64,000 nucleotides of DNA, taken from assembly GCF_040939455.1 (NCBI RefSeq), contig NC_134116.1:74045900-74109899 (forward strand), in the 5' to 3' direction. Position numbers and translations under genes: made by a program. The DNA comes from Microcebus murinus. Lineage: Eukaryota; Chordata; Mammalia; Primates; Cheirogaleidae. The stretch's first letter is position 1. Every line of letters starts with the position of its first letter. The notes beneath the pieces were generated by a model, which made no database searches, was not told where the DNA came from, and saw only the letters and a program-made list of their open reading frames with translations. Shown here in pieces: positions 62,991 through 64,000 of this stretch.

Positions 62991-63153
62991 TTATTGAGCC
63001 CGACCCTGGAGTGAATAGGATATAATCCTTGCCCTCATGAAGTTTACAGAATACAAGGAAAGAGAGAGAGTCAGCTACACATATCACTATAAATATTTAC
63101 ACCTTCTGGTAAGTGCTGTGAGCGCAAGTGCATTAGGGGTCTGATCCAGTCTT

Positions 63154-63453
63154 TTCTTTCTTTTTTTTTTTTAAGAGACACAGTCTCCCTCTGTCACCCA
63201 GGTTGTAATACAGTGGTGCAGTCATAGCTTAGCTTTGAACTCCTGGGCTCAGGTGTTCACCTCCCACCTCAATTTGCTGAGCAGCTAGTACTACAGGCAC
63301 ACACCACCATGCCTGGTTAACTTTCGCTATTTTTGCAGAGACAGGGTCTTGTTATGTTGCCTAGGCCGGTCTCAAACTTCTAGCCTCAAGCAGTCATCCT
63401 GGCTTGGCCTCCCAGAGTGCTGGAATTACATGCGTGAGCCACCATGCCCAGCC
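63154..63453 (-). mobile_element. AluJ-like copy, antisense
   Basis: Diverged dimer, flanked by 'tgatccagtctt' (63142) and 'tgatctagtctt' (63454). Confidence 0.93.
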
Positions 63454-63465
63454 TGATCTAGTCTT

Positions 63466-63760
63466 TTTTTTTTTTTTGAGACAGAGTCTCATTGTGTCAC
63501 CCAGGCTAGAGCATAGTGGCATCATCATAGCTCGCTGCAACCTCCAGCTCCTGGACTCTAGCGATCCTCCTGCCTCAGCCTCCCAAATAGCTGGGACTAT
63601 AGGCACTCACCATGACACCCGGCTAATTTTCCTATTTTTGTAGAGAGGGGATCTCACTCTTATTAAGGCTTGTCTCAAACTCTTGGTTTCAAGCAATCCT
63701 CCACCTTTGCTTCCCAAATCCTCTGCTAGGATTACAAGCACGAGCCACCACACCTGGTCC
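63466..63760 (-). mobile_element. Alu, antisense, abutting and sharing the target word
   Basis: Another diverged dimer, flanked by 'tgatctagtctt' (63454) and 'tgacctagtctt' (63761). Confidence 0.93.
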
Positions 63761-63772
63761 TGACCTAGTCTT

Positions 63773-64000
63773 AATGGTAAAGAACACTTGACGTGTGAAG
63801 CATGCGCAGGAGTGATCCACATACTGTACTACCTTTCCTGCTTTTTTGGAATATGAGATTTTGGTGAATGAATGCATATTCATCTTAGTCATACTCTTAA
63901 TTATTTAATAATCATCAGTCACATTCCCTTTTACGATCTGCTATTTCTAAGTGGAGGTATTTTTAGCTTTTTAATATACAGTCTCCTTGTCAGTCCCCTA
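63773..64000. other. Right edge, nothing assignable
   Basis: AT-rich sequence without a recognised feature. Confidence 0.4.

Overview
The window is nuclear DNA of a strepsirrhine primate, most likely a lemur. The main evidence is the Alu population. Nearly all recent copies carry the lemuriform Alu signature: 'ctactataaatagaaagaaa' followed by 'ttaattggccaactaatata' in the middle A-rich linker, and a duplicated ACTC ('ggcactcactctagcctggg') near the 3' end. Several have perfect 14-18 bp target-site duplications (TSDs), so they inserted recently. The base composition, introns with GT/AG splice sites and ancient mammalian repeats (L2, MIR, MER5A, MER20, Tigger, MaLR-type LTRs) all fit a primate intronic region.

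Left part (1-18.7 kb, minus strand): the 5' half of USPL1, the SUMO isopeptidase. Four coding exons are readable (15127-15029, 14508-14380, 6680-6068, 915-802). They join in phase into the first 318 residues, including the catalytic cysteine box. A noncoding first exon probably ends at a GTAAGG donor at 18527 inside a CpG island. The remaining exons lie beyond the left edge.

Middle (about 18.4-19.4 kb): a CpG island with ETS and Sp1-like motifs, interpreted as a bidirectional promoter. In human, USPL1 lies head-to-head with the long HMGB1 transcripts, whose first intron spans more than 100 kb. By that synteny, everything right of about 19 kb would be the long first intron of HMGB1 on the plus strand. 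No HMGB1 coding exon is present here.

Right part (19.4-64 kb): no protein-coding gene that I can support. It is a mosaic of repeats: lemur and older Alus, an antisense L1 3' end (38.6-39.7 kb), L2 and MIR relics, MaLR-type LTRs, hAT-Charlie and Tigger/MER2 DNA transposons, and simple repeats. A compact 194 bp hAT element at 37965 has a perfect 8 bp TSD.

I did not find a convincing undescribed system. The items most worth checking are: the bidirectional promoter with a possible 11-nt microexon; lineage differences in USPL1 (an apparent 9-residue deletion and a weak GTCGGC donor); two loci where successive Alus reused the same target; Alu linkers grown into (TA)n microsatellites; a tail-to-tail Tigger structure; the hAT element; and an unclassified tandem repeat of about 55-60 bp at 60.6 kb.
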